A stretch of 64,000 bases of DNA from Palsa-504 sp963847965 (GTDB lineage Bacteria; Actinomycetota; Actinomycetes; Streptosporangiales; Streptosporangiaceae), in the NCBI GenBank assembly GCA_963847965.1, contig CAWKCG010000001.1:186001-250000 (forward strand). The letters run 5' to 3'. Below, piece after piece: positions 24,560 to 33,219 of this stretch; position 1 is the stretch's first letter, and every line of letters begins with the position of its first letter. The position numbers were made by a program, and so were the translations under genes. The notes under the pieces are model-generated. The model was not told the origin of the DNA and did not search any database. It saw only the letters and a list, made by a program, of their open reading frames with translations.

Positions 24560-25477
24560 ATGCGGATCGGATTCGGGGCGCCCGTCGCGGGCGCGTGGGC
24601 CACGCCTTCCAACCTGGCCTCCTTCGCGGAGCGGGCCGAGGACGCCGGGTACGCGTCGCTGTGGACGTTCCAGCGGCTGCTGGTGCCCGAGGGCTCCGGC
24701 ATGGAGCCGGTGTACCGCAGCGTGCTCGACCCGATGGTCGCGCTCGGGTACGCGGCGGCCAGGACGTCGCGGATCAGGCTCGGCGTGGCGGTGGTCAACC
24801 TGCCGTTCGTCTCGCCCGCCTACCTGGCCAAGCAGGCGAGCACCGTCGACGTGCTGTCCGGCGGGCGGCTTGACCTGGGCCTGGGCCTCGGCTGGATGCC
24901 CGAGGAGTTCACCGCGGTCGGCGCGTCGGCGGCCAGGCGCGGCGCGCGCACCGAGGAGTACCTGGCGGTGCTCCGCACGCTGTGGGACGGCGGGGTCAGC
25001 TCGTTTGACGGTGAGTTCTACACGATCCCGGCCGGGCGGCAAGATCCCAGGCCGGTGCAGCGGCCCGGCCCGCCGGTGCTGCTCGGCGGCATGTCGCGGC
25101 CGGCCATGGAGCGCGCGGGGCGGCTCGCGGACGGCTGGATCACCTCCAGCCGGGCCGACCTGTCGGCCATCGGCGAGGCGGTCGCGGTGATCGGGGCGGC
25201 AGCGTCCGCGGCCGGGCGCGAGCCCGGGGCGATGCGCATCGTCTGCCGCGGGGTGGTCCTGGCCGGGGCCGAGGCCGCGGGGCCCGGTGGCGGGCGCCGG
25301 CTGCTGTCCGGCACCTTGGCGCAGATCCGGGCGGATACCGCCTGGCTCGGCGAGCAGGGCGTCACCGAGGTGTTCTACGACCTGAACTGGGATCCGCAGG
25401 TCGGCTCGCCGTCGGTGTCGCCGGAGTCCGCGGCGGCGCGGGCTGGGGAGATCCTCGAGGGGCTGGCCCCGCGCTGA
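24560..25477 (+). CDS. LLM-class F420-dependent oxidoreductase (second copy type)
   Basis: The product has 305 residues, preceded by GGGTGAGGAC. Barrel blocks are MRIGFGAPVAGAWATP, AEDAGYASLWTFQRLLVP, IRLGVAVVNLPFVSPAYLAKQ, LSGGRLDLGLGLGWMPEEF and PVLLGGMSRPAMERAGRLADGW. This fits the TIGR03619/03857-like F420 families. Sequence similarity to the 22324 gene is only at family level, so this is not a recent duplicate. Its 3' end overlaps the convergent LuxR gene by about 100 bases, an unusually long tail-to-tail overlap. Confidence 0.88.
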   Translation: MRIGFGAPVAGAWATPSNLASFAERAEDAGYASLWTFQRLLVPEGSGMEPVYRSVLDPMVALGYAAARTSRIRLGVAVVNLPFVSPAYLAKQASTVDVLSGGRLDLGLGLGWMPEEFTAVGASAARRGARTEEYLAVLRTLWDGGVSSFDGEFYTIPAGRQDPRPVQRPGPPVLLGGMSRPAMERAGRLADGWITSSRADLSAIGEAVAVIGAAASAAGREPGAMRIVCRGVVLAGAEAAGPGGGRRLLSGTLAQIRADTAWLGEQGVTEVFYDLNWDPQVGSPSVSPESAAARAGEILEGLAPR

Positions 25478-28400
25478 GGTTTTGTGCCGCGCTGAGTACG
25501 GCCCGGCCTCACTGGCCGGCCTGCGGTGATCAGGCCCTCGCGGTGGGCGATGGCGGCGGCTTCGGTTCGGCTGGCGGCGCCGAGCTTGCCCAGGATGTTC
25601 GACACGTGCACGCTGGCGGTCTTCGGCGCGATGAAGAGCACGGCGGCGATCTCCCGGTTGCTGCGGCCCGCCGCGAGGAGCCGGAGCACCTCGCGTTCCC
25701 TGGTCGTCAGCGACGCCAGGACCGCGCCGTCGGCCCGGTTATCGGGCACCGTCCCGATCCTGGCCCGGCGGGCGAGGTCGTCGAGGACCCGGCGCAGCGG
25801 CCTGGCCTTGAGCCGGTCCGCGGTCTGCGCCGCCTTGCGCCACTGCTCCGTCGCCTCGTCCCTGCGGCCCGCCTCGGCGAGCGCCTCGGCCAGCCGCCAC
25901 CGCGTCTTGGCGATCTCGTAGACGTAGTCGGGGCCGAACGCATCAAGGACCGCCCGCCACGCTTGCGGGTCGTTGTCGCCGCTGCCCCGGCGGTACTCCG
26001 CCTCGGCGCGGGCGAGCCAGCCGCGCCCCTCAGGCCCGAGGATGAACTTCGGCCGCTTGGGGAACGCGGCGCCCTCCCGGGCGGCCTCGAGCAGCTCGGG
26101 CGCGGCAGCCATTTCGGTATCGACGGCATTGGCGTCGCCGGCCGCCCGGGCCTGCACCGCCCGGTCGGCGTGCGCGCTCAGGGCGACGGCGGCCGGCCTG
26201 ATGGCCGACGGATAGTAGCCCCACGGCGGCTCGAAGCTTGCGTCGATCGCGGCCTGGGCCTCGGTCAGGGCCTGCTCGGTGTCGCCCTGCCAGAGGGCGT
26301 GCTCGGCCAGCAGCCCGCGCGCGATGTACTCGTCGAACCCGTGCATCGACCAGAACGGCTCGATCCAGGCGCGCCGTTCCTCCACCGCCGGGTTGGCGCG
26401 CGCCACGTCGATGAACAGCGCCATCGAGGACAGGAAGGCCTCGGGAACGCTGGTGACCCGGACCGGGAAACCGTCGGCGATCTCCTGCGCGTGGTCCCAG
26501 TGGCCGTCGGCAAAGTGGCACTGGAAGTGCAGGTGCTGCACGTCCAGGCCGTACGGCGCCATGTTGAGACCGGTCTGGTTAGCTCGCTGGGTCCCCTCGT
26601 GCGCTACCTTCGCGCCGATGGACAGGTCGCCGAGCTCGAGGTGGGCCTGCGCCAGGTGGTACGCGGCCCGCAGCTCCACGCCGAGGACCTTGGCCTCGCG
26701 AGCCTGCTTGTGCGCCTGGGTCAGCAGCTTGATGGCCTCGTCGTTGCGGCCCTCGCGATTGCTGATGAAACCCAGGGTCACCAGCGCGTCGGCCTCCACC
26801 CACAGCGCGCCCGCGGCCCGGGCCGCGGCGAGTCCGCGCTCGGCCCATTCCCTGGGGTTGGTGTAGTCGTTCTCCCCCAGCAAGGTGTTGGCGTACGTGG
26901 AGATCGCCCGGGCGTACTGCCAGGTCGGCGGCTCGGCGGGAGTGGCCTCGACCGTGGCCCTGGCCACCTCGATGGCTTCGTCGAAGGCCTTGTAATCGTC
27001 AAGCAGCATCAGGTACGAGGCCAGGCGCTCGCCGATCCTGCTCGCCAGCATGATGTCCATGACGTCCTGGGTCCCGCCCTGGCCCGGCTGGGCGGTGAGC
27101 GCCTGCCGCAGGCGCCTGAGCAGGTGCACGGCGCGCTCGTAGTCGCCGCTATCGGCCGCGTTCACCGCGGACAGCAGGCCGAGCTTGGCGCGGGCCATGC
27201 CGGCCGCCTTGTCCGGCTCGGTCACCCGTTCCCACAGGGCGAGCGCCTGGTCGTAATGACGGTGCGCCTCGGCCGGCGCGCCCAGTCGCTCCGCCTCATC
27301 CCCCGCCCGGACCGACGCGGCGAACGCGCCCGGGATGTCGTGGCTGGCCAGGCAGTGCTGGGCCAGTTCCGCGGCTGTTCCCGGCATCGCGAGCCGGTGC
27401 TCGTCGGCGAGCAGCGCGCTCATGGTGGCGTGCAGCCGGGTCCGCTCCCCCGGCAGCAGGTCGCCGTAGACGGCCTCGCGCAGCAGGGCATGCCGGAAGA
27501 CATAGCGTTCGGTGCCGTCGGGCACCAGCAGCTGGTGCGTGACCGCCTCCCGGATCGCGGCCTCGTACTCGCCCGCCCCCAGGCCCGAGGCGGCCTGCAC
27601 CAGCTCGTCGTCGGCCTTGGGCCCGACGACCGCCGCGGCGCGGAGCACCTGCTGCGCGGCGTCGGAGAGCTGCTCCACCCGGCTGAGCAGCAGGGCCGCC
27701 AGCCCGGCCGGGAGGGCGCTGTGCTCGGCGGAGCCGCTGCCCATGGAGGCGGCGAGCAGCTCCTCGGCGTAGTAGGCGTTGCCGTCGGCCCGGGCCACGA
27801 TGTCGTTCAGCGCCGTGGCGTCGAGGCGGCCAGGTGCGGTGGCGGTCAGGTGCTCGGCCAGGGCCGAGGGGTCAAGCGGCGCGAGGTCGACCGAGATGAC
27901 GCTGGGCAGCCGCTGCAGTTCGGCCACCACGGGCCGGAGCGGATGGCGCCGGTGCAGGTCGTCGCTGCGGTAACTGCCGATCAGCGCGACCCGTTCCCGG
28001 TGCAGCATCCGCGAGAGGAACGTGACCAGGTCCCTGGTGGAGGCGTCGGCCCAGTGCAGGTCCTCAAGGACGAGGAGCACCGGGGCGGCGGCCGCCAGCT
28101 CGGTAAGCAGGCCGAGCACGCCGCCGAGCATCTGCTGCCTGGCCAGGCCCGAGCGGTCCTCGTCGAGCTGCTGTCCGTCGCCGCCCTCTGGCAGCAGCCG
28201 GCTCAGGGCCGGGCGCGAGCTGAGCGCGTCACGGACCCCGCTCGACTGCGTGGCGTCCCGGAGCGCGTCGGCCAGCGGCAGGTAGGGGACGCTGTCGCCC
28301 AGCTCGGCGCAGTGACCGGACAGCACGGTGTAGCCGCGCCCGGCGGCGAGCGACGCGACCTCGCTGATCAGGCGGGACTTGCCCACGCCCGCGTCGCCGC

Positions 28401-28512
28401 TGACCAGTGCGACCACCGAGCGCCCGGCCTCGGCGTCGTCGAGCAGGGTGAGCAGGCGGCCGAGCTCGCCGTCCCGCCCGACCATGCGCCCGGCCGACAT
28501 CCGCAGCACCAT
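25375..28512 (-). CDS. Large ATP-binding LuxR-family (LAL-type) transcriptional regulator
   Basis: The product has 1045 residues. An AAA-type ATPase (~1-330) has MVGRDGELGRLL, Walker A SGDAGVGKSRLI and Walker B PVLLVLEDLHWADAST. A long TPR-like helical region follows (~350-900). The C-terminal LuxR helix-turn-helix is LTTREREVLRLLAAGRSNREIA and then ASVHVSNILGKLGAASRTEA. Such LAL regulators integrate a ligand signal with ATP binding and often sit by pathway genes they control, but no clear target is adjacent. The last ~40 residues lie beyond the DNA-binding domain and are encoded in the overlap with the convergent LLM gene, so they may be dispensable. Confidence 0.9.
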   Translation of the reverse strand: MVLRMSAGRMVGRDGELGRLLTLLDDAEAGRSVVALVSGDAGVGKSRLISEVASLAAGRGYTVLSGHCAELGDSVPYLPLADALRDATQSSGVRDALSSRPALSRLLPEGGDGQQLDEDRSGLARQQMLGGVLGLLTELAAAAPVLLVLEDLHWADASTRDLVTFLSRMLHRERVALIGSYRSDDLHRRHPLRPVVAELQRLPSVISVDLAPLDPSALAEHLTATAPGRLDATALNDIVARADGNAYYAEELLAASMGSGSAEHSALPAGLAALLLSRVEQLSDAAQQVLRAAAVVGPKADDELVQAASGLGAGEYEAAIREAVTHQLLVPDGTERYVFRHALLREAVYGDLLPGERTRLHATMSALLADEHRLAMPGTAAELAQHCLASHDIPGAFAASVRAGDEAERLGAPAEAHRHYDQALALWERVTEPDKAAGMARAKLGLLSAVNAADSGDYERAVHLLRRLRQALTAQPGQGGTQDVMDIMLASRIGERLASYLMLLDDYKAFDEAIEVARATVEATPAEPPTWQYARAISTYANTLLGENDYTNPREWAERGLAAARAAGALWVEADALVTLGFISNREGRNDEAIKLLTQAHKQAREAKVLGVELRAAYHLAQAHLELGDLSIGAKVAHEGTQRANQTGLNMAPYGLDVQHLHFQCHFADGHWDHAQEIADGFPVRVTSVPEAFLSSMALFIDVARANPAVEERRAWIEPFWSMHGFDEYIARGLLAEHALWQGDTEQALTEAQAAIDASFEPPWGYYPSAIRPAAVALSAHADRAVQARAAGDANAVDTEMAAAPELLEAAREGAAFPKRPKFILGPEGRGWLARAEAEYRRGSGDNDPQAWRAVLDAFGPDYVYEIAKTRWRLAEALAEAGRRDEATEQWRKAAQTADRLKARPLRRVLDDLARRARIGTVPDNRADGAVLASLTTREREVLRLLAAGRSNREIAAVLFIAPKTASVHVSNILGKLGAASRTEAAAIAHREGLITAGRPVRPGRTQRGTKPQRGASPSRISPARAAADSGDTDGEPTCGSQFRS

Positions 28513-28580
28513 GTGCTTGAGTATCCCATCCGCTGCCCGTGATTCCGATTCGTTATGCCCCGGGCGGTACCCTGCGTGAC

Positions 28581-28985
28581 ATGGATAAGGTCATCCGGAC
28601 GGACGCCGAGTGGCGGGAGCAGCTGACTCCGCAGGAGTACAAGGTGCTGCGCCAGGCCGGCACCGAGGCTCCGTACACCGGGGAGTACACCAACACCAAG
28701 ACCAAGGGCGTCTACCGCTGCCGCGCGTGCGGCGCCGAGCTGTTCCGTTCGGACGCGAAGTTCGAGTCGCACTGCGGCTGGCCGTCGTTCTACCAGCCGA
28801 CCGAGTCGGACGCCGTGGTGCTCATCGAGGACCGCACGCTCGGGATGACCCGCGTCGAGGCGCGCTGCGCCGCGTGCGACTCGCACCTGGGCCACGTGTT
28901 CACCGGCGAGGGCTACGACGTGCCCACCGATGAGCGCTGGTGCATCAACTCGATCTCGCTGACCCTGGAGCCGGAGGCTTCGTGA
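28581..28985 (+). CDS. msrB: Peptide-methionine (R)-S-oxide reductase MsrB
   Basis: The product has 134 residues. It reduces methionine-R-sulfoxide in proteins. Zinc-binding pairs are in CRACGAELF and CAACDSHLGHVF, and the catalytic Cys is in RWCINSISL. HCGWPSFYQP is the substrate-binding block. Length and order are typical of single-domain MsrB. The ATG at 28581 begins MDKVIRTDAEW, as in relatives; an earlier ATG at 28539 adds an atypical extension. The stop overlaps the next gene (GTGA), so they form a two-gene operon. Confidence 0.95.
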   Translation: MDKVIRTDAEWREQLTPQEYKVLRQAGTEAPYTGEYTNTKTKGVYRCRACGAELFRSDAKFESHCGWPSFYQPTESDAVVLIEDRTLGMTRVEARCAACDSHLGHVFTGEGYDVPTDERWCINSISLTLEPEAS

Positions 28986-29374
28986 GCCTGCGGCTGATCC
29001 GCGCCGGATCGCTGTCGCCCGGTACCGCGCAGACCGGCGGGATGATCCGGACGGCGGCCATCTCGGGCGAGCTGGTCGGTGCGCAGGCGCTCTGGATGGG
29101 GCGGACCGTGGTCCTGCCGGGGACATCGTCCGGCGACCACCATCACGGCGACTCGGAGACGGGCATCTACGTCGTGTCGGGTAACCCCGTCTTCGTGTTC
29201 CGCGACCCGGACAGCGGCGAGCTGGTCCGGCTGGAAACGTCGCCGGGGGATTACGTCTGGGTCCCCCCGCACGTCCCGCACCGGGAGGAGAACCCGTCCC
29301 CCGACGCCGAGGCGGTCGTGGTGATCGCCCGGTCGACGCAAGAAGCGATCGTCGTCGGCGTACCGGCGCTCTGA
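28982..29374 (+). CDS. Cupin-domain protein, coupled to msrB
   Basis: The product has 130 residues from a GTG overlapping the msrB stop. The double-stranded beta-helix shows the metal-binding motif SGDHHHGDSETGIYVVSG, PGDYVWVPPHVPHREEN and a VVVIARSTQE end. The His cluster and Glu fit a mononuclear-metal cupin. Translational coupling with MsrB hints at a stress-related role, which is inference; cupins are too diverse to assign a substrate. Confidence 0.82.
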   Translation: MSLRLIRAGSLSPGTAQTGGMIRTAAISGELVGAQALWMGRTVVLPGTSSGDHHHGDSETGIYVVSGNPVFVFRDPDSGELVRLETSPGDYVWVPPHVPHREENPSPDAEAVVVIARSTQEAIVVGVPAL

Positions 29375-29400
29375 CCGAGGCCTGGCCGGTTAGTCGGCGT

Positions 29401-29420
29401 GGCCGTACTGAAGTACGGCC
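29401..29420 (+). terminator. Hairpin after the msrB-cupin pair
   Basis: GGCCGTACT, GA, AGTACGGCC is a perfect inverted repeat 26 bases after the cupin stop; realistically a 7-bp stem with a 6-base loop. Confidence 0.6.
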
Positions 29421-29684
29421 CGTTCGACATCTACCCGGGTTTATCTCCCGGGCTGTGGCGTAGGCGGCCTCACGGCGCGTGTGGGTGTGGCCAAACGAAC
29501 GCGAGTGACGCCTGCGTCCAGAGGTGGATTTGCGCCGTCAGGGTCTGCTGAGGTCAGTGTGCAAGCGGTCGCCACGGTGCTGTGGTGCGTGGTCATGGCG
29601 GCCGCAGCTGGCCATTGGCGAGCTGGCGCCACCAGGTATTTTATCCTAAACAGCGTGTCGCTTCGCTTCGGAGTAGGTTTTTCG

Positions 29685-29700
29685 CTATCATATTTGATAG
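29685..29700. promoter_or_regulatory. Palindrome CTATCA-TATT-TGATAG upstream of the HNH gene
   Basis: A perfect 6-bp inverted repeat within an AT-rich island, 29 bases before the chosen GTG start of the HNH/DUF222 gene. It could be an operator or overlap the -10 element. No cognate regulator is adjacent. Confidence 0.4.
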
Positions 29701-29729
29701 TAGATATTTTGCCGAACGGGCGGTGGTGC

Positions 29730-31739
29730 GTGACTCCAGAACCCATCCCAGGCTCCGGGCAGGACGAAGACCCGCCGCCCCGGCGCGCCGACCCGGGCGA
29801 TCCCCTCAGCGACGCGGCCGGGCCGTGGCGGCCGCTGCCGCCGGGGACCGATTGGATGGACGATGAGCAGTGGGCGGCGTGCTCGGCGGCACGGGCCGGA
29901 GAGTGCGAGCCGGACGATCCGGACCTGGAGGAGGACCCGGACCACAGCCCGCCCGGCCTGACCGGTGATCAGCTCGCCGAGCTGATCGCGGTCGCCTGGG
30001 AGATCCCTGCCGCGCGGTTCGGCGCCAACACCCCGCTGGATAGCGCCCCGGGCGGGCTGGCGTTGATGGGGTTCGCCGATGAGGCGGCCGGGCCGCAGGA
30101 CCGGTACGCCGGCTGTGATGATGACGGGCTGATCGGCGCGATCGGTGCGTGGGACCGGGTGGAGGCGCATGCTGCGGCGCGCAAGCACGCGGCGGTGGCG
30201 GAGCTGGCCCGGCGGCGTCCCGAGCCGGAGTGCGCGGTGGACGGGGAGACCGGGATCCCGGAGTGCTGGGAGGAGTTCACGCCGCAGGAGCTGGCTTGGG
30301 CGCTGGCCGAGTCGCGGTGGGCCGCGGAGGGGCTGCTGTATCTGTCGTGTGAGCTGGCGGCCCGGCTGCCGGGCACGATGGCGGCGTTCCGGTCCGGGTT
30401 TTTGCGGCAGCGCAAGGTGGCGATCATCGCCGGGGCTACCGCGCTGCTGGATGCGGCTGAGTCGCGGGCGGCGGAGGCGCTGGTGCTGGGCCGGGCGGCC
30501 ACGCTGACCCCGGGCGGGCTGCGGGCCGCGATCGCCCGGGCGGTGATGCGGGTCGCGCCCGATAAGGCCCGCAAGCGGCGGGAGGCGGCGGCCAAGGATG
30601 CCCGGGTGGAGCGGTGGCCGGAGGACAGCGGGAACGCGGCGCTGTGCGGGCGGGAGTTGCCGTCGGCAGAGGTGCTGGCTGCGGATCAGCGGATCTCCTG
30701 GTGGGCTGGGCAGCTGAAGGCGGCGGGTCTGGCCGGGGATATGGACGTGCTGCGGGCCAGGGCATATTTGGACATTCTGCTCGGCATGGACTCCCGGCCC
30801 ACCCTGGCCCCGGCCGGCAACCCGGACGCCAGCGCGCAGCCCGGTGCCGGTAACGGCCGCGGCGGCGAGGACGGCCCGGGCGGTTCAGCTCCGGATGGGC
30901 CGGGCGATAGCGGGTCCGGTCCGTCCGGGCCGTCGGGTCCGGGCGCTAGCCCGGCTGCGGGCGCGGGCCTGCCGACCGGCGGGCTGCCTCCCGGGTTCGG
31001 CGGGCTGCCTCCCGGGTTCGTCGGCCGGGTCACGCTGACCGTCCCACTGACCACCGCGCTGGACCTGGCCGGCCGGCCGGGCGAGATCGCCGGGATCGGG
31101 CCGGTCGACCCGGCGCTGGCCCGCGACCTGGCCCGCGCCGCCGCCCGCAACCCCCGCACGACTTGGTGCGTCACGGTCACCGACCACGACGGCCACGCCA
31201 TCGGCCATGGCTGTGCCCGGCCGGTACCCCGGGCCTCTGGAGGCACCCGCCGCAAACCCGGGCCGCCGGACGGCCCCGATCCGCCCGGCGACACCGGCAG
31301 GCAGGGGTTCACCTTCATCCCGGCCGGCGGGCCTGGGCCGCCCGGCGGGTACGGCACTTGGCGGCTATCCACCGGCACCCCCGGGCAACCGGACCTGCTG
31401 GTCGACCTGGAATCCCTCGTCGGCCCGTGTGATCACCGGCATGAGGCTAAGGGCCACGATCCGGGGGGGTTGCTGCGGCACCTGACCCAGGTCCGGTACG
31501 CCAGTTGCAGCAGCCCGGCCTGCCGGCGCCCGGCCGCGCGGTGCGATTGGGAGCACGGCGTGCCGTATGAGGCGGGTGGACGGACCTGCTTGTGCAACGG
31601 GGATTCGAAATGTCGGCATGACCATCGGCTTAAGCAGCACCCGCGGTGGAGCGCCGACCGGCTCGCCGACGGCAACATCCGCTGGACCGCGCCCTCCGGA
31701 CGCCAGTACACCACCGAACCCACCCGGTATCCCACCTGA
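29730..31739 (+). CDS. DUF222 and HNH endonuclease-domain protein (13E12-repeat-like)
   Basis: The product has 669 residues from the GTG at 29730. Codon bias becomes coding-like only there; the open frame further upstream runs through AT-rich promoter-like DNA. DUF222 occupies ~100-330 (DRVEAHAAARKHAAVAELARR, then TPQELAWALAESRWAAEGLL). A Gly/Pro/Ser-rich linker follows at ~360-430 (with GLPPGFGGLPPGF). The HNH nuclease is C-terminal: CRRPAARCDWEHGVPYEAGG and then CRHDHRLKQ. Proteins of this kind occur in many copies in actinobacteria and are sometimes associated with mobile DNA, but no terminal repeats were found here. Confidence 0.85.
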   Translation: MTPEPIPGSGQDEDPPPRRADPGDPLSDAAGPWRPLPPGTDWMDDEQWAACSAARAGECEPDDPDLEEDPDHSPPGLTGDQLAELIAVAWEIPAARFGANTPLDSAPGGLALMGFADEAAGPQDRYAGCDDDGLIGAIGAWDRVEAHAAARKHAAVAELARRRPEPECAVDGETGIPECWEEFTPQELAWALAESRWAAEGLLYLSCELAARLPGTMAAFRSGFLRQRKVAIIAGATALLDAAESRAAEALVLGRAATLTPGGLRAAIARAVMRVAPDKARKRREAAAKDARVERWPEDSGNAALCGRELPSAEVLAADQRISWWAGQLKAAGLAGDMDVLRARAYLDILLGMDSRPTLAPAGNPDASAQPGAGNGRGGEDGPGGSAPDGPGDSGSGPSGPSGPGASPAAGAGLPTGGLPPGFGGLPPGFVGRVTLTVPLTTALDLAGRPGEIAGIGPVDPALARDLARAAARNPRTTWCVTVTDHDGHAIGHGCARPVPRASGGTRRKPGPPDGPDPPGDTGRQGFTFIPAGGPGPPGGYGTWRLSTGTPGQPDLLVDLESLVGPCDHRHEAKGHDPGGLLRHLTQVRYASCSSPACRRPAARCDWEHGVPYEAGGRTCLCNGDSKCRHDHRLKQHPRWSADRLADGNIRWTAPSGRQYTTEPTRYPT

Positions 31740-31845
31740 TCGGAGCATCAGGTCGACCCGCGTGCGCGTCATCAACGCGGCCCGCTGACCTCCGAGCCCG
31801 GGTCATGACAGTTGGCATGCGCGGCTAGGCCCGTACAGTGGGCAG

Positions 31846-32070
31846 ATGGCCGGATATTCACCCCAGATGGACAATATCGCGGGCGAGAGCAAGAGACTTT
31901 CTGAAGCTCACTTCGACGAACCCGACCGGCAGACGTCGGAGGATCAATTCGCCCACGCCACCGGGAAGATCTGCAAGACCTGCGGGCGGGCGATCGAGGC
32001 CGAGCAGCCTGCTCGCCGGCGCGGCGAAACGGACTGGGCGCACGACGTCTGCCCTACCGCGAAGGCGTAG
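31846..32070 (+). CDS. Small CxxC-containing hypothetical protein
   Basis: The product has 74 residues. The C-terminal half has CKTCGRAIEAEQPARR and WAHDVCP, a partial zinc-ribbon look with three cysteines and a His. The N-terminal half is acidic and probably disordered. A weak purine-rich site (GTGGGCAG) precedes the ATG. No family was recognised. GC3 bias is moderate, supporting coding. Confidence 0.6.
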   Translation: MAGYSPQMDNIAGESKRLSEAHFDEPDRQTSEDQFAHATGKICKTCGRAIEAEQPARRRGETDWAHDVCPTAKA

Positions 32071-32085
32071 TTAGCGCTGGCGCAG

Positions 32086-32724
32086 CTAGGGGGGCGCCTG
32101 GTGGTCGTGCGGGTCATAGCGCCCGCGATGCACGGCCACCTTGGCGAACCGGGCGTCGCCGACCAGCCGGATCACCGGTCCGTCGGCCTCGCCGGGGTCG
32201 TCGCGGCCGTAAATGGCCCGCTTCGCGAACAGTGCGCCGCCCTCGTCGATCACGTGCGCGCCGTCCGGGACGATCACGATCAGCTTGCCGCAGAAGGCGT
32301 TGACCTCCAGCGTGATCTCCCGACCGGGCAGCACGGCGTCGGCCAGGTTGACAATTAGAGCACCGAAACGCGCGGTCAGGCGGGTGCGCCGTCCGGCCAC
32401 CCAGCGGCCCGAGCGGATCACCTTGCTGAAGCGGGCGGCGACCTCGGCACGATCCGCAGCCGCCACCACGCTGGTGTCCGAGGCATCCTCGGCGGGCAGG
32501 TCGCGGGTGAGCGGGGCGAGGTCACCGAGTGTGGTCGCGGCGTAGGCGGCATCGAGCCGCTCCGCGTACTCGGTGGTGGTCAGCCGGCCGACGGCCATTG
32601 CGCTCCCGAGCACGGCGGCCGTGCGGTCCCGGTCGGCGTCCGAGGCGCGCAGCTCAAGCTGGGCCTCGTCGTAAGCTGGCCGGCGATCAGGCGCGAGCAG
32701 ATGGTCCTGGCGGGCTTCGGTCAT
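32086..32724 (-). CDS. DUF1707 (SHOCT-like) and cell-wall-response-type domain protein
   Basis: The product has 212 residues. The DUF1707 block is ELRASDADRDRTAAVLGSAM, then GRLTTTEYAERLDAAYAATTLGDLAPLTRDLP. The C-terminal part (GRRTRLTARFGALIVNLADA, then ITLEVNAFCGKLIVIVPDG) resembles the LiaF-like C-terminal beta domain often paired with DUF1707. Function is unknown; no transmembrane helix is visible, although many relatives have one. Standalone gene. Confidence 0.85.
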   Translation of the reverse strand: MTEARQDHLLAPDRRPAYDEAQLELRASDADRDRTAAVLGSAMAVGRLTTTEYAERLDAAYAATTLGDLAPLTRDLPAEDASDTSVVAAADRAEVAARFSKVIRSGRWVAGRRTRLTARFGALIVNLADAVLPGREITLEVNAFCGKLIVIVPDGAHVIDEGGALFAKRAIYGRDDPGEADGPVIRLVGDARFAKVAVHRGRYDPHDHQAPP

Positions 32725-32775
32725 GACCCCTATCGTAACGGCTGACCGAGCTAAACGCGATATACCGCGTTTGGA

Positions 32776-33210
32776 TTACTCGGGGTCTCGGGTGTCGTAG
32801 CGGCGAGTGCGCTTGACCGTGGCGCGGTTGCGCTTGGCCTGCAGGCGCCGCTCGTTCGCCGCCCGGCTGGGCCTGGTCGGGACGCGCGGGCGCTGCGGCG
32901 GGGCGATGGCGACCCTGAGCAGGGAAGCCAGCCGGGCCCGGGCGGCCTGCCGGTTGGCGAGCTGGCTGCGCTGCTCGGACGCGGCCACGGTGAGGACGCC
33001 GCCGCTCAGCCGCCCGGCGAGGCGGTCCAGCGCCCTGGACCGTGCCCACTCCGGGAGCGCGGGCGAGTGCTCGACATCGAAGGAGAGCTCGACCCGGCTG
33101 TCAGCTGTGTTGACCGACTGGCCGCCGGGTCCGGATGACCGGGAGAAGCGCTCGTGCAACTCGGCGGCCGGTATCAGCAGCCAGCCGTTCACCCGCAGGT
33201 CGTCAGCCAC
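32776..33210 (-). CDS. arfB: Alternative ribosome-rescue factor ArfB (peptidyl-tRNA hydrolase)
   Basis: The product has 144 residues. It releases peptidyl-tRNA from ribosomes stalled without a stop codon. The GGQ catalytic loop is in FSRSSGPGGQSVNTADSRVEL, and the basic C-terminal tail (ANERRLQAKRNRATVKRTRR) would enter the empty mRNA channel. Length and motif order match ArfB/YaeJ rather than full release factors. Confidence 0.93.
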   Translation of the reverse strand: MADDLRVNGWLLIPAAELHERFSRSSGPGGQSVNTADSRVELSFDVEHSPALPEWARSRALDRLAGRLSGGVLTVAASEQRSQLANRQAARARLASLLRVAIAPPQRPRVPTRPSRAANERRLQAKRNRATVKRTRRYDTRDPE

Positions 33211-33219
33211 CCTTCGACG

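Larger units (their letters stand above)
29375..29729. other. 355-base intergenic region: hairpins, then an AT-rich promoter-like island
   Basis: Two hairpins come first (29401-29420 and the pair of CCCGGG blocks near 29434-29452). From about 29636 the sequence turns strikingly AT-rich for this genome (TATTTTATCCTAAA and TAGATATTTTG) and holds the palindrome at 29685-29700. No convincing gene is seen, although the HNH gene's frame stays open through most of it. Confidence 0.55.

Noticed and set aside
25543..28542. 999-codon open frame on the plus strand
   Set aside because: Exact shadow of the LuxR/LAL regulator, whose ATPase and HTH motifs are on the minus strand.
29481..29729. N-terminal extension of the HNH protein
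   Set aside because: It runs through AT-rich promoter-like DNA with poor codon bias; the GTG at 29730 fits the coding signal better.
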